This document shows positions 1 through 8,612 of a DNA stretch of 64,000 nucleotides, in pieces (within the stretch, counting starts at the first letter, position 1; every line of letters begins with the position of its first letter). The notes beneath the pieces are model-generated. The model saw only the letters and a program-made list of their open reading frames with translations. It was not told the origin of the DNA and did not search any database. The position numbers and the translations under genes were made by a program. The stretch is from CAZRHR01 sp964578885 (GTDB lineage: Bacteria > Bacteroidota > Bacteroidia > CAIKAF01). The stretch is taken from contig CAZOEO010000003.1 of assembly GCA_964578885.1 (NCBI GenBank), forward strand, positions 62,001 to 126,000. Reading direction: 5' to 3'.

Positions 1-4
1 GGGT

Positions 5-31
5 AAAAAAAAAGGCAATGCGAACACTGCC
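5..31 (-). terminator. Rho-independent terminator of rpsO
   Basis: Read on the minus strand, a 7-bp stem (one G-U pair) closes a UUCG tetraloop and is followed by a run of nine T. It lies just downstream of the rpsO stop codon and fits the classic intrinsic terminator layout. Confidence 0.9.
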
Positions 32-49
32 TTTCTTATGATTCAGTAA

Positions 50-319
50 TTATTTGCGGAGGCCTAGGGCACTTACGATATCGCGGTAACGCTGAATATC
101 TTTCGCCATCAAATAATTGAGTAATTTCCTTCTTTTACCCACCAGTGCAATAAGGGAGCGTTGAGTGCCAAAATCTTTCGGATTGGCTTTCAAATGCTGG
201 GTTAAATGATTAATCCGGTGAGAGAACAAGGCAATTTGCCCCTCTGCTGAACCGGTGTTGGTTGCATTCCCACCGTGTTTGGTGAAAATCTCCTGCTTTA
301 CTTCTGTGTTCAGGTACAT
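50..319 (-). CDS. rpsO: 30S ribosomal protein S15
   Basis: S15 binds 16S rRNA early in 30S assembly and contributes to an inter-subunit bridge. The 89-residue product has the normal family length and the typical pattern: a TGSAEGQIA segment near residue 22, an HL..HLK.NPKDF motif in the middle, and the RRKLLNYL...RY segment followed by the LGLRK end. The gene stands alone, with its own promoter (344-375) and terminator (5-31). The ATG at 319 is the natural start. Assignment is essentially certain from the protein sequence. Confidence 0.98.
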   Translation of the reverse strand: MYLNTEVKQEIFTKHGGNATNTGSAEGQIALFSHRINHLTQHLKANPKDFGTQRSLIALVGKRRKLLNYLMAKDIQRYRDIVSALGLRK

Positions 320-343
320 GCTACTTTCTTCTTTTCAAGTCCG

Positions 344-375
344 CAAAAATAGGTGAACCTTTCGGTTTTTCCAAA
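344..375 (-). promoter_or_regulatory. Bacteroidetes-type promoter of rpsO
   Basis: On the minus strand TTTG (372-375) and TATTTTTG (344-351) are separated by 20 bp, matching the Bacteroidetes sigma factor consensus TTTG/TAnnTTTG. The expected transcription start gives a short leader ahead of the rpsO ATG. Confidence 0.7.
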
Positions 376-425
376 CCATATGTTGCATAATTTTTTTTGA
401 TTAAAAAAACCTTTAAATTTTATCC

Positions 426-463
426 TTGTTGTTAGGTTAGATTTCAGGCTTTTTTTACTTTCG
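426..463 (+). promoter_or_regulatory. Possible promoter of gltA
   Basis: TACTTTCG at 456-463 resembles the -7 box TAnnTTTG with one mismatch, and TTG triplets occur at 426-431. The spacing of about 24 bp is longer than usual, so the upstream element is uncertain. Confidence 0.35.
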
Positions 464-516
464 GGCCTGATTCAAGTTCACCTTTTTAACCGTTAAGATA
501 TAATCCCAGATAGGCC

Positions 517-1803
517 ATGGCAGATACGGCAAAAATTATTTTAGAAGGGAAGGAATATTCCCTTCCGGTAGTGGTCGGAACAGAAAATGAAAAAGCCATT
601 GATATCAATGCGCTTAGACAGCAATCTGAATACATCACCCTGGATTCCGGATACAAAAACACAGGAGCCACGCTCAGTGCCATTACTTATTTAGATGGCG
701 AAGCCGGTATCTTGCGTTACCGCGGATATCCCATTGAACAACTGGCCGAAAAATCCACCTTTCTGGAAGTGGCGTATTTGCTGATTTATGGCGAATTACC
801 CACCAAAACGCAATTGGAAAACTTCAGTCAAAACATTGGCATGCACACCCTCATTCATGAGGACATGAAACGCATGTTCAACGCTTTTCCATCCACTGCT
901 CATCCAATGGGTGTCGTTTCTGCCGTCACTACTGCTCTGTCTGCCTTTTACCCAGAATCGCTCAATCCACATCGTGGCGAGGAAAAAGTGAATACCACCA
1001 TCCTGAGATTGATGGCGAAATTCCCCACCATCGCTTCATGGGCTTACAAGCATTCTATCGGCCATCCGGTTACATATCCTAAAAATAACCTTGGGTACGT
1101 GGAGAATTTCTTACACATGATGTTTGGACTTCCCACAGATAAATATGAAGTAGATCCTGTGGTGGTAAATGCCCTCGATAAACTGCTCATTCTTCATGCA
1201 GATCACGAACAAAACTGTTCTACTTCTACTGTTCGTTTGGCAGGAAGCTCCCAGGCCAATCTGTACGCTGCTATTTCTGCCGGCGTGGTGGCCCTTTGGG
1301 GACCATTACATGGTGGTGCAAATCAGGAAGTCATTGAAATGCTCGATAAAATTCATACAGAAGGTGGAAACATCAGCAAATGGATTGAAAAAGCAAAAGA
1401 TAAAAACGACCCATTCCGTCTCATGGGCTTCGGTCACAGGGTATATCGCAACTTCGATCCACGTGCAAAAATTATCAAAAAGGCATGCGATGAATTGCTG
1501 AATAAACTCGGTGTAAAAGATCCTACGCTGGAAATTGCTCAAAAATTAGAAGAAGTAGCGCTGAACGACGAATACTTCATTGAGCGCAAATTATATCCAA
1601 ACGTAGATTTCTACTCTGGCATCATGTACCGCGCCATGGGCATTCCAAAAGATATGTTTACCGTACTTTTTGCTTTGGGACGTTTGCCAGGCTGGATTTC
1701 ACAGTGGAAAGAAATGACCGCCAACAAAGAACCTATTGGTCGCCCGCGTCAGATTTATGTAGGTCCTACCGAACGCGATTATGTAAATATCGCCGAGCGT
1801 TAA
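517..1803 (+). CDS. gltA: Citrate synthase
   Basis: Catalyses condensation of oxaloacetate and acetyl-CoA to citrate, the entry step of the TCA cycle. The 428-residue length matches hexameric type II bacterial citrate synthases. Visible active-site segments are LHADHEQ (about 226), GPLHGGAN (about 265, catalytic His), GFGHRVY (about 306, second His) and NVDFYSG (about 362, catalytic Asp), then the FALGRLPGW block. It starts at the first ATG of the frame after a non-coding leader and ends before a strong terminator, so it appears to be a single-gene transcript. Confidence 0.98.
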   Translation: MADTAKIILEGKEYSLPVVVGTENEKAIDINALRQQSEYITLDSGYKNTGATLSAITYLDGEAGILRYRGYPIEQLAEKSTFLEVAYLLIYGELPTKTQLENFSQNIGMHTLIHEDMKRMFNAFPSTAHPMGVVSAVTTALSAFYPESLNPHRGEEKVNTTILRLMAKFPTIASWAYKHSIGHPVTYPKNNLGYVENFLHMMFGLPTDKYEVDPVVVNALDKLLILHADHEQNCSTSTVRLAGSSQANLYAAISAGVVALWGPLHGGANQEVIEMLDKIHTEGGNISKWIEKAKDKNDPFRLMGFGHRVYRNFDPRAKIIKKACDELLNKLGVKDPTLEIAQKLEEVALNDEYFIERKLYPNVDFYSGIMYRAMGIPKDMFTVLFALGRLPGWISQWKEMTANKEPIGRPRQIYVGPTERDYVNIAER

Positions 1804-1828
1804 TTCAAGAATACAGCATTTTTAATGA

Positions 1829-1860
1829 GGTTGTCCGTGCTACGGGCAACCTTTTTTTTT
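1829..1860 (+). terminator. Intrinsic terminator of gltA
   Basis: A 9-bp inverted repeat (1829-1837 with 1843-1851, one G-U pair) is followed by nine T. It sits 25 bp after the gltA stop and separates it from accC. Confidence 0.85.
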
Positions 1861-1871
1861 ACTTTTACCCC

Positions 1872-3350
1872 ATGAAGAAAATCTTGGTTGCCAACCGTGG
1901 TGAGATTGCCTTGCGGGTGATGAAAACCTGCAAAAAAATGGGCATTGCTACCGTAGCCGTGTATTCAGAAGCAGATAAGCATGCGCCCTTCGTGGCATTT
2001 GCCGACGAATCCGTTTGCATTGGCCCGCCACCCTCTTCCCAATCTTATCTAATCGGAGAAAAAATCATTGAAGCAGCCCTTCAAACCGGCGCAGATGGAA
2101 TTCATCCCGGTTATGGATTTTTATCTGAAAATCCCATTTTCGCCCGTGCAGTAAAAGCTGCAGGCATTACATTTATTGGCCCAAGCCCCGAAGCCATGGA
2201 AATCATGGGAAGTAAACTCGGTGCCAAAGCGGCCGTAAAAGCCTATGGCGTTCCTTTTGTTCCAGGTACAGAACAACCCATTTCCGATGTAGCAGAAGCA
2301 TTGAAAATTGGAAAGGAAATTGGATTCCCCATTCTGGTGAAAGCATCTGCCGGAGGTGGCGGAAAAGGCATGCGCGTCATCGAACAGGAAAGTGAATTTC
2401 AGGAAGGTTTGGAACGGGCCGTTTCCGAAGCAGTATCGGCTTTTGGGGACGGCGCTGTATTCATGGAAAAATATTTAGGCAACGCCAAACACATCGAAAT
2501 TCAAGTGCTCAGCGACACCCACGGCCATCACCTTTACTTGTTTGAACGGGAATGTTCCATTCAAAGAAGACACCAAAAGGTGATTGAAGAAGCGCCTTCC
2601 GCTGTCATTACACCCGAGCTTCGGGCGGCCATGGGAAAATGCGCAACCGATGTAGCAAGGGCCTGTAACTACACTGGTGCAGGAACGGTTGAGTTCATCT
2701 TCCAGGATGGCGCTTTTTATTTCCTGGAAATGAACACCCGCCTACAGGTAGAACATCCTGTTACCGAGATGATTACCGGACTCGACCTCGTGGAACAGCA
2801 AATCCGCGTGGCACGTGGCGAAGCGCTTTCTTTTTCACAGGAAGACCTGAAAATACAAGGCCATGCCATCCAGGTGCGTGTATATGCCGAAGATCCTGAA
2901 AACAACTTTTTACCCGATATCGGAAGACTAAAAACTTACCGTGCACCGGTCGGAGAAGGTATTCGCGTAGATGACGGATACGCGGAAGGCATGGAGGTTC
3001 CCCTATTTTATGACCCAATGCTGGCCAAACTGATGGTGCATGCTCCTACCAGGGCCGAAGCCATCGAAAAAATGATTCAAACCATTGAAAATTATCAGAT
3101 TCATGGCGTAGAAACCACATTGGCTTTCTGTCGGTTTGTCCTTCAACATCCAAGTTTTAAAGATGGTAGCTTTACCACACAATTTGTGAATCTTTGGTTT
3201 AAACCGGAATTTTTGAGGCAAGATATTCCTGAAGAAATTCAGGCGCTGGCGGCCTTGCTTAGTGGCAAACTCGTTCACCGGGTAGAGCATACCTTGAATC
3301 ATTATCAACCACAACCACCGCTTAATCCATGGAAACTCAACCGCTCCTAA
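1872..3350 (+). CDS. accC: Biotin carboxylase subunit of an acyl-CoA carboxylase
   Basis: ATP-grasp enzyme that carboxylates biotin on a carrier protein for acetyl- or propionyl-CoA carboxylase. The 492-residue product has the N-terminal ANRGEIALRVM block, the KASAGGGGKGMR ATP loop (about 155) and the EMNTRLQVEHPVTE active-site segment (about 285). It is about 40 residues longer than E. coli AccC, in a C-terminal tail, like stand-alone subunits of propionyl-CoA-type carboxylases; no biotin carrier or carboxyltransferase gene is adjacent. The frame is open further upstream through the gltA end, but ATG 1872 matches the family start. The symbol is a family assignment; the acyl-CoA substrate is unresolved. 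Confidence 0.9.
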   Translation: MKKILVANRGEIALRVMKTCKKMGIATVAVYSEADKHAPFVAFADESVCIGPPPSSQSYLIGEKIIEAALQTGADGIHPGYGFLSENPIFARAVKAAGITFIGPSPEAMEIMGSKLGAKAAVKAYGVPFVPGTEQPISDVAEALKIGKEIGFPILVKASAGGGGKGMRVIEQESEFQEGLERAVSEAVSAFGDGAVFMEKYLGNAKHIEIQVLSDTHGHHLYLFERECSIQRRHQKVIEEAPSAVITPELRAAMGKCATDVARACNYTGAGTVEFIFQDGAFYFLEMNTRLQVEHPVTEMITGLDLVEQQIRVARGEALSFSQEDLKIQGHAIQVRVYAEDPENNFLPDIGRLKTYRAPVGEGIRVDDGYAEGMEVPLFYDPMLAKLMVHAPTRAEAIEKMIQTIENYQIHGVETTLAFCRFVLQHPSFKDGSFTTQFVNLWFKPEFLRQDIPEEIQALAALLSGKLVHRVEHTLNHYQPQPPLNPWKLNRS

Positions 3351-3784
3351 GGTGCACTTTGGGCATTCTTCTCGCCATCTCGTTATTGGCCTGTGAAGAA
3401 GCAACAGTCTCCAACGGAAAGCGAGTGAAGGTTAATCCCAATGGAAGTGCTCCTCTCGCCATGCTCATGCAAAGCATGACCCAGCACATGAAGCAGGTAA
3501 AAGCGCAACTACAGGCCGAAGAACTTCCAAAACCGGAAGACGACTTTTCGCAAATCACGCAACTGCCTTCTACGCCGGGATTGGTTCCAGATACCTCCTC
3601 TTTTAACCAATTGGCGAGGGAATGGCTCGAAAAATTAGATGCTTTACATCTGAGTCCTCCCGGTGAGCCACGTGAAAAAGCTTACCTTGAAACGGTGGAT
3701 GGATGTCTGCAATGTCACCAAAGCCATTGCCAGGGTCCCATTCCAATGATTCAGGATTTAAAAAAGCTTCCTAAAACAAAATGA
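3329..3784 (+). CDS. Lipoprotein with C-terminal CxxCH haem motif (cytochrome c'-like)
   Basis: The 151-residue product begins with a signal sequence ending in a lipobox (LLAC, Cys22), so it is predicted to be a lipid-anchored envelope protein. The only strong motif is C126-x-x-C129-H130 near the C-terminus, a covalent haem c site. A mostly helical body with Met-rich segment around residues 45-55 and a C-terminal haem site recall cytochrome c'/c556, which is inference. Its start overlaps the accC stop by 22 bp, implying translational coupling without an obvious functional link. Electron transfer or ligand binding are the possible roles. Confidence 0.6.
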   Translation: METQPLLRCTLGILLAISLLACEEATVSNGKRVKVNPNGSAPLAMLMQSMTQHMKQVKAQLQAEELPKPEDDFSQITQLPSTPGLVPDTSSFNQLAREWLEKLDALHLSPPGEPREKAYLETVDGCLQCHQSHCQGPIPMIQDLKKLPKTK

Positions 3785-3846
3785 TTTAATTTTGAGAAGG
3801 ACATCATAACGAGTCTGTTTTTCACGTTATCTATTAAATCCTTTTC

Positions 3847-4542
3847 ATGCGTAAATTCATTTTCATTCTCTGCGCAGGACTTTTTTCCCTGCCTCTAATC
3901 AGCCAACGCCCGCTATGGGATAGTCGTCAACTGGGTTTGGAGGAAGCCACACATTTATCGCCCCACCTCCTGCAAATGGCGCAATGGATTAACATGGCCA
4001 GGACGCAACCCAAAGATTTTGCACGCATGGTCTTTGGCCCAAACGTGAACGCATGGCCTCAACCCACGGAAAATAAACGAACCGTGCAATACGACTGGTT
4101 GAGCGCCAAAGGAAAAGAAACCAAAGAAGTGGTGATTCAATGGTTTCCATCCGATGACTTTTCAGATGCGGTCAAAGAGTTGTATGACCAACTCATGAAC
4201 ATGGAACCACTAAAACCTTTACGTATTCAAAAAGCCATGGAACCTGCGCTGTTGGCTCATTTAAAATTTCTTGCCCAAACTTCCAGCCTTTCTCATACCG
4301 GAGAAAAGGGCAGCACTGCCAACCAGCGTATCAAAGCGGCCGTTCCACAAGCAACACAAACAGGTGAAAATCTGATTATGGGCATACAAGCGCCTGAAAG
4401 CGCATTGATTTCTCTGCTGTTAGATGATGGCGTTCCATCAAGAGGCCACCGACATAATTTGTTAAGTGCGCAATTCACCCATGTGGCACTCGCGCATCAC
4501 GGCAGCTACTATGGACAGGCTTTTGTATGCTGCTTTAAGTAA
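3847..4542 (+). CDS. CAP-domain (SCP/PR-1-like) secreted protein
   Basis: The 231-residue product has an N-terminal signal peptide (residues 1-20, ending near LISQ) and then a CAP fold. Diagnostic signatures are QMAQWINMARTQP near residue 45, the SHTGEKG His motif around 150, GENLIMG around 173, and GHRHNLLS around 198; the His and Glu residues form the conserved CAP cavity. Family function in bacteria is poorly defined (extracellular, sterol/lipid binding or hydrolase-like roles have been proposed). It lies 62 bp after the haem lipoprotein, possibly in the same transcript. Confidence 0.8.
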   Translation: MRKFIFILCAGLFSLPLISQRPLWDSRQLGLEEATHLSPHLLQMAQWINMARTQPKDFARMVFGPNVNAWPQPTENKRTVQYDWLSAKGKETKEVVIQWFPSDDFSDAVKELYDQLMNMEPLKPLRIQKAMEPALLAHLKFLAQTSSLSHTGEKGSTANQRIKAAVPQATQTGENLIMGIQAPESALISLLLDDGVPSRGHRHNLLSAQFTHVALAHHGSYYGQAFVCCFK

Positions 4543-4574
4543 AAAGCCGGCACCGGTTTCCCGAAATCAACCCA

Positions 4575-4931
4575 TCACTTTCTGGTACACACCCCTTGCT
4601 TTTCTAATTCAAGGTACAAATCCTGCAATTTAATGGTACGCTCTCTGTTCAGTTGTGCCAGATAAAGTGCTTTATCTTCGGCTGTGTATTCCACAGGAAA
4701 CTCACTGTCTAGCAATGTTTCACGATATTGATACCAAACGGTCTGTTCGGTTTTGAGTCGTTGTAATTTCGGAATAAGGGCGCAGGTGGTCATTAACGCA
4801 TCGAAAGCGCCAGTAAGTTCTTGTTCAGACAGATAGGCTTGTTGTCCAGGTGTGGTTTGAGCTTGAGTCTGTGACCAGGCGAGCCCGGCGAATATAAGCA
4901 TGGCCGCGTATTTCATGCGCATAGGTTTCAT
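4575..4931 (-). CDS. Small secreted hypothetical protein
   Basis: I do not recognise this 118-residue protein. From the ATG at 4931 it has a short basic N-terminus, a hydrophobic core and a cleavable signal peptide ending near QTQAQ, followed by a helical, charged body with a Glu/Leu-rich C-terminus (LYLELEKQG). The frame stays open upstream to 5066, but that part would run into the divergent gene and encodes an atypical Trp-rich segment, so the start with the signal peptide was preferred. It converges on the CAP-domain gene and diverges from the nucleoid protein gene. Confidence 0.6.
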   Translation of the reverse strand: MKPMRMKYAAMLIFAGLAWSQTQAQTTPGQQAYLSEQELTGAFDALMTTCALIPKLQRLKTEQTVWYQYRETLLDSEFPVEYTAEDKALYLAQLNRERTIKLQDLYLELEKQGVCTRK

Positions 4932-5031
4932 GGCGAAATATAACCATATGTGCCACAAAACCCAAGTTTTGCGAAAGCGGCCAGACGGAAAACCCCACCA
5001 AGACCATGAGAAATAGTGCGTATATTGCGCC

Positions 5032-6060
5032 ATGATTTCTACCAAGAACGCGCGAATTGAGGCCATGGTGGCTCACCAAGTAGGAAACAGCCTGCGGGAA
5101 GAGGCGTTACAATTATCGGAAATGCCGCTGGATCCGGAAGCTTTCGACCGGTATCAAGAAAAATTATTGGGATATTTTTTCAAAGATTTACCACAAGGCA
5201 CCATTTTCAGGTTTTCAGACGACCAACATCCGGTAGCGCTGCAAATCCAAACCCTGCTGGAAGAGCCCAATGCTTTGGTATCTACCAGCTCCGCACTGGC
5301 CAAAAGATTGTACGATGCCGTTTTTCACGATAAAATCAAAAGTGGTATGTTTCTGGTGGTCCGTTTTCAGGGCATCACCTTCCAGGATGAACCCGTACCC
5401 GCCATTGGTTTATTTAAAGCCGAAACCTTCGATTATTTCATGGATTTCCGCCCTAAACAAGGCGGTTTTAAATTGAATTTGTCCAAAGGTTTTCCTATCC
5501 GGAAAATGGATAAAGGATGCGTATTTATTCCTGACGCATCTCATCCCAGTCAATGGTTGGGTTTGGTGGCCGATCGCCACGCCGAGGCGCGTTATTGGAT
5601 GGAAGGTTTTTTGGGACTCAAACCCGTAATGAATGAAGCCATTGCCACCCGCCAGGCATTGGATTTGGTGAAAAAATTCTCCGAAGATGTCCTTTCACCC
5701 GAAAACGACACACCCAGGGCTGAACAAATGGCCTTTTTACAAAAATCCGCCGCATTTTTTGAAACCCATGAAGAATTCGACGTGGATGTATTTCAGTCGG
5801 AAGTGATTCAGGCTCCGGAACTAAAAGAAGCATTTCAGGATTATAAAGCGGCTTATCAGGAAGAAGTGCCCGTCATGGAGAAATTCAAGATTTCTCCCGA
5901 GGCCGTGCGCAAAGAACATCCGAAATTTGTGCGCTCAGTAATTAAACTGGACAAAAATTTCCACCTCTACGTGCATGGCAATGGGGAAATGATTGAAAAG
6001 GGCTTCGACGAGGAAAAGGGCATGGCGTATTACAAGCTGTTTTTCAAAGAGGAATCGTAA
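5032..6060 (+). CDS. Nucleoid-associated protein, NdpA/YejK-like (37-kDa family)
   Basis: The 342-residue product resembles the 37-kDa nucleoid-associated family (PF04245) as it occurs in Bacteroidota. Supporting segments are ARIEAMVAHQVGN at the N-terminus, AKRLYDAVFHDKIKSG around residues 90-105, and PAIGLFKAET around 125. Members bind the nucleoid; their exact role is unknown. The ATG at 5032 gives the usual N-terminus of the family. There is no Shine-Dalgarno sequence, and a TATATTGC box ends only 3 bp before the start. Confidence 0.75.
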   Translation: MISTKNARIEAMVAHQVGNSLREEALQLSEMPLDPEAFDRYQEKLLGYFFKDLPQGTIFRFSDDQHPVALQIQTLLEEPNALVSTSSALAKRLYDAVFHDKIKSGMFLVVRFQGITFQDEPVPAIGLFKAETFDYFMDFRPKQGGFKLNLSKGFPIRKMDKGCVFIPDASHPSQWLGLVADRHAEARYWMEGFLGLKPVMNEAIATRQALDLVKKFSEDVLSPENDTPRAEQMAFLQKSAAFFETHEEFDVDVFQSEVIQAPELKEAFQDYKAAYQEEVPVMEKFKISPEAVRKEHPKFVRSVIKLDKNFHLYVHGNGEMIEKGFDEEKGMAYYKLFFKEES

Positions 6061-6300
6061 GACTTACCCGGGGACCCTATTTTGGGTTGCTAAAATGTCA
6101 GCCATAAAATCACCATTTTCATCTGGGGTTTTGCGGCCTTCTCGTGAAAATGAAAGTCGAAAAACATCCTGCGGTTTACCCTATTTTGAGGTGACCCTAT
6201 TTTCCTGTTTCGGTGAAAAAGACTTTTCATTTCCCTTTTACCTCTTCAGCCGTCCTTTCAAAAGGTGAAAAGACACACTTGTTTTCCCCAAGGTTCTCGC
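6061..6300. repeat. Intergenic region with three ACCCTATTTT repeats
   Basis: A 240-bp non-coding stretch between the convergent nucleoid-protein and methyltransferase genes. ACCCTATTTTG occurs at 6074-6084 and 6178-6188, and ACCCTATTTT again at 6194-6203. No gene or clear terminator is visible; the rest is pyrimidine-rich. Confidence 0.5.
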
Positions 6301-6942
6301 CTACTCCAACGGCTTCTGCATCACCATTAACCCATCCCGCACGGGCAAGAGCACATGAAAATGGCCGGAAGCATGAACCTTTTCGTTGTACTGCCGCAAA
6401 GCCACGGTTTCTGTATCCTGATGCGCGTCTTCGGTTACTTTTCCGCTCCACAACACGTTGTCTGCAATCACCCAACCTCCCGGTCGCAACTTCGGCCAAA
6501 CCAAGTCCAAATAGCGCTGATAATTTTCTTTGTCGGCATCTATAAACACCAAATCCAACGGCTCGTCGAGGGTAACAATAAAAGCGGAAGCATCCATGAA
6601 ATGTGGCAATACCACGTCCTGCAATCCTGCGCGCTCTATGTACTTCTTGACCATGGGCGCCAATTCATCATTGATGTCCACTGTGTGTAATTTTCCTCCG
6701 GGCGCCAAACCGCGCGCCAGGCATAAAGCGGCATATCCGGTGTAGGTGCCAATTTCTAACACACAAGTAGGACGTACCATGCGGCTAAACATTTCTAACA
6801 TGGCGCCTTGTATGGGTCCGGACAACATGCGCGGCATCAACACTTTCTGCCAGGTTTCCCGGTTCAAATCGGCCAAAACGTCATTTTCTGGACGGGAATG
6901 GCCTTCGGCATAAGCGTCTATATGGTCAGGTAAAAAATCCAT
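6301..6942 (-). CDS. Class I SAM-dependent O-methyltransferase (caffeoyl-CoA OMT-like)
   Basis: The 213-residue protein fits the small O-methyltransferase family PF01596. SAM-binding motif I is VLEIGTYTGYAA (about 60-71), motif II ends in LHTVDIND, and the metal/active-site region reads FIDADKENY (about 132-140) followed by GGWVIADNVLW. Bacterial members methylate catechols and related hydroxylated aromatics in a divalent-metal-dependent way; the substrate here is unknown. It is the last gene of the porX-to-methyltransferase unit, 9 bp after the M16 peptidase gene. Confidence 0.88.
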   Translation of the reverse strand: MDFLPDHIDAYAEGHSRPENDVLADLNRETWQKVLMPRMLSGPIQGAMLEMFSRMVRPTCVLEIGTYTGYAALCLARGLAPGGKLHTVDINDELAPMVKKYIERAGLQDVVLPHFMDASAFIVTLDEPLDLVFIDADKENYQRYLDLVWPKLRPGGWVIADNVLWSGKVTEDAHQDTETVALRQYNEKVHASGHFHVLLPVRDGLMVMQKPLE

Positions 6943-6951
6943 GGGAAAATG

Positions 6952-8202
6952 TTAATCGGTTTGGGACGGAAGAAATTGCAATAAACTTAACTGATCTGGT
7001 TGAAACACTTCCTCAGCCATGTCCACCAAATCGGAAGGTTGTAAGGCGTCTAATCGGGAAAACAACTGAGCCGTAGTTTCTACTTCATCGAACATGAGAA
7101 CCGATCGGGCAAATACATGCAATAGATGGCTCGAACTTTCGTTGGCCAAAGCAATTTGCCCCTTGATCTGATGCAAGGCTTTGGTCCATTGCAAAGAACC
7201 CAGGGCTTTTTCACGCAATACTTTTAACTCCCGGTGAATCAAATCCAGGGTGCGATTCATTTGCCCTGCATCGGTAGAAAAATAAATATACCAGGCGCCT
7301 TCGTCCTGATAAGCGGCATAGCCACTTTCCAAGAAATAAGTGAGTCCATGTCTTTCCCGAATATGAAGATTGAGCCGGGAATTCATGGCTGGTCCGCCCA
7401 AAATATTGTTGAGCATGAAAAAACCCAATCTTTTCGAGTGATGTAAACCATACGCGGGTCCCACCAACAAGCCATGGGCATTGTTCAACTCACGAACTTT
7501 CGTCAATTGTTGGGGCTGATATGGAATGGGAACCAACGGCCTTTGTGTTTGCTCGCCGGATGGAATTTGAGAAAAATAACGCATCATGAGCGAACGGGAG
7601 CTGGCTTCGGTAAAAGGACCAATCAGGGTCACGACCATTTGTGAGGCCACGTAATGCTTTTTCCGAAAGTCCAGTAGTTGTTGCCGCTGCATTCCTTTTA
7701 CTGTATCCACGGTTCCCAAAATGGGATGAGCCAGGGGATGATTCGCGAAACGAACTTCGTCTCCCCATTCCATCATTTCATCCGAAGGATCGTCTTTACA
7801 GCTACGAATCTCATCCAGAATTACTTCTCGCTCTTTTTCCATTTCCTTTTCGGGGAAAGTGGCGTTCAAAAGCATATCGGAAAGCAATTCTGCCGCACGG
7901 GTAGTGTGCTCTTTGAGCACCACGGCGTATAAAAAAGTTTGTTCCTTGGTGGTGTAAGCATTGAGCTCTCCGCCTACATCGTCTAATCGAGAATTGATAT
8001 GATACGACTTTCGTTTTTGGGTGCCTTTGAACAACATATGTTCAATAAAATGAGCGGCACCAAAAAGATTGGGTTGCTCATCTCTGGCGCCCGCCTGAGT
8101 CATCACGCCCAAATGAACCACTCTGGATGCATTCGGCCAGCACACGCAGCGAAGGCCATTGGGCAAGGTAAAACGAATTAAAGTTTGTCGGTCTGCGGTC
8201 AT
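6952..8202 (-). CDS. M16-family zinc peptidase (pitrilysin/processing-peptidase-like)
   Basis: The product of 416 residues carries the inverted zinc motif HxxEH (H51-F-I-E54-H55) with the third ligand Glu131, 76 residues downstream, plus the GGELNAYTTKEQT segment typical of M16B peptidases, so it should be catalytically active. The frame is open 77 codons further upstream, but ATG 8202 overlaps the preceding gene's TGA as ATGA and gives the usual family N-terminus (TLPNGLRCV). Family members cleave small peptides or protein N-termini; the substrate is unknown. Part of the six-gene minus-strand unit. Confidence 0.9.
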   Translation of the reverse strand: MTADRQTLIRFTLPNGLRCVCWPNASRVVHLGVMTQAGARDEQPNLFGAAHFIEHMLFKGTQKRKSYHINSRLDDVGGELNAYTTKEQTFLYAVVLKEHTTRAAELLSDMLLNATFPEKEMEKEREVILDEIRSCKDDPSDEMMEWGDEVRFANHPLAHPILGTVDTVKGMQRQQLLDFRKKHYVASQMVVTLIGPFTEASSRSLMMRYFSQIPSGEQTQRPLVPIPYQPQQLTKVRELNNAHGLLVGPAYGLHHSKRLGFFMLNNILGGPAMNSRLNLHIRERHGLTYFLESGYAAYQDEGAWYIYFSTDAGQMNRTLDLIHRELKVLREKALGSLQWTKALHQIKGQIALANESSSHLLHVFARSVLMFDEVETTAQLFSRLDALQPSDLVDMAEEVFQPDQLSLLQFLPSQTD

Positions 8203-8612
8203 GGACAAGCGCAGGTTAAAGTTTGTGGAAGCGTTAAATCCTGAAGCGAGCGCAACCAGTACAAGGAATCCTGAATGGCGAGACCTGCCCGGACTTCTCT
8301 CTGCATCAGGGCGCCTTCCAGCACATACAACTTTGGCGTTTCTCGAGGTTTGCTTTGCCCAAAACGGACTTGTGCTGTTTGAATAAATAATCCTAACTGA
8401 TCGGGATTGGTACCAAAGCATTGTAACCAACAAGCGGAAATGCTATCGGGCTGAAAAGTCGCACGGGCAAACATATCGCGTACCCGGCCTTGTGGCCACA
8501 TGTCCGGCAAATCGGTGCGGCCTTTGATGAGGGTAAACCAAACCAGTACCGACCCTAAACCTACGCCCAATAAATAAAAGGCAAATCGCCTTCCTAATTT
8601 TTCCCAATTCAT
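8199..8612 (-). CDS. Small membrane-anchored hypothetical protein
   Basis: The 137-residue product has one predicted transmembrane helix (about residues 10-29, FYLLGVGLGSVLVWF) and then a soluble domain with several Cys (CWLQCFG and a C-terminal CAC). I do not recognise the family. Its ATG overlaps the ald stop by one base and its TGA overlaps the M16 start in ATGA, so it is translationally coupled to both. The position between alanine dehydrogenase and the peptidase suggests a conserved operon member; function is unassigned. Confidence 0.7.
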   Translation of the reverse strand: MNWEKLGRRFAFYLLGVGLGSVLVWFTLIKGRTDLPDMWPQGRVRDMFARATFQPDSISACWLQCFGTNPDQLGLFIQTAQVRFGQSKPRETPKLYVLEGALMQREVRAGLAIQDSLYWLRSLQDLTLPQTLTCACP

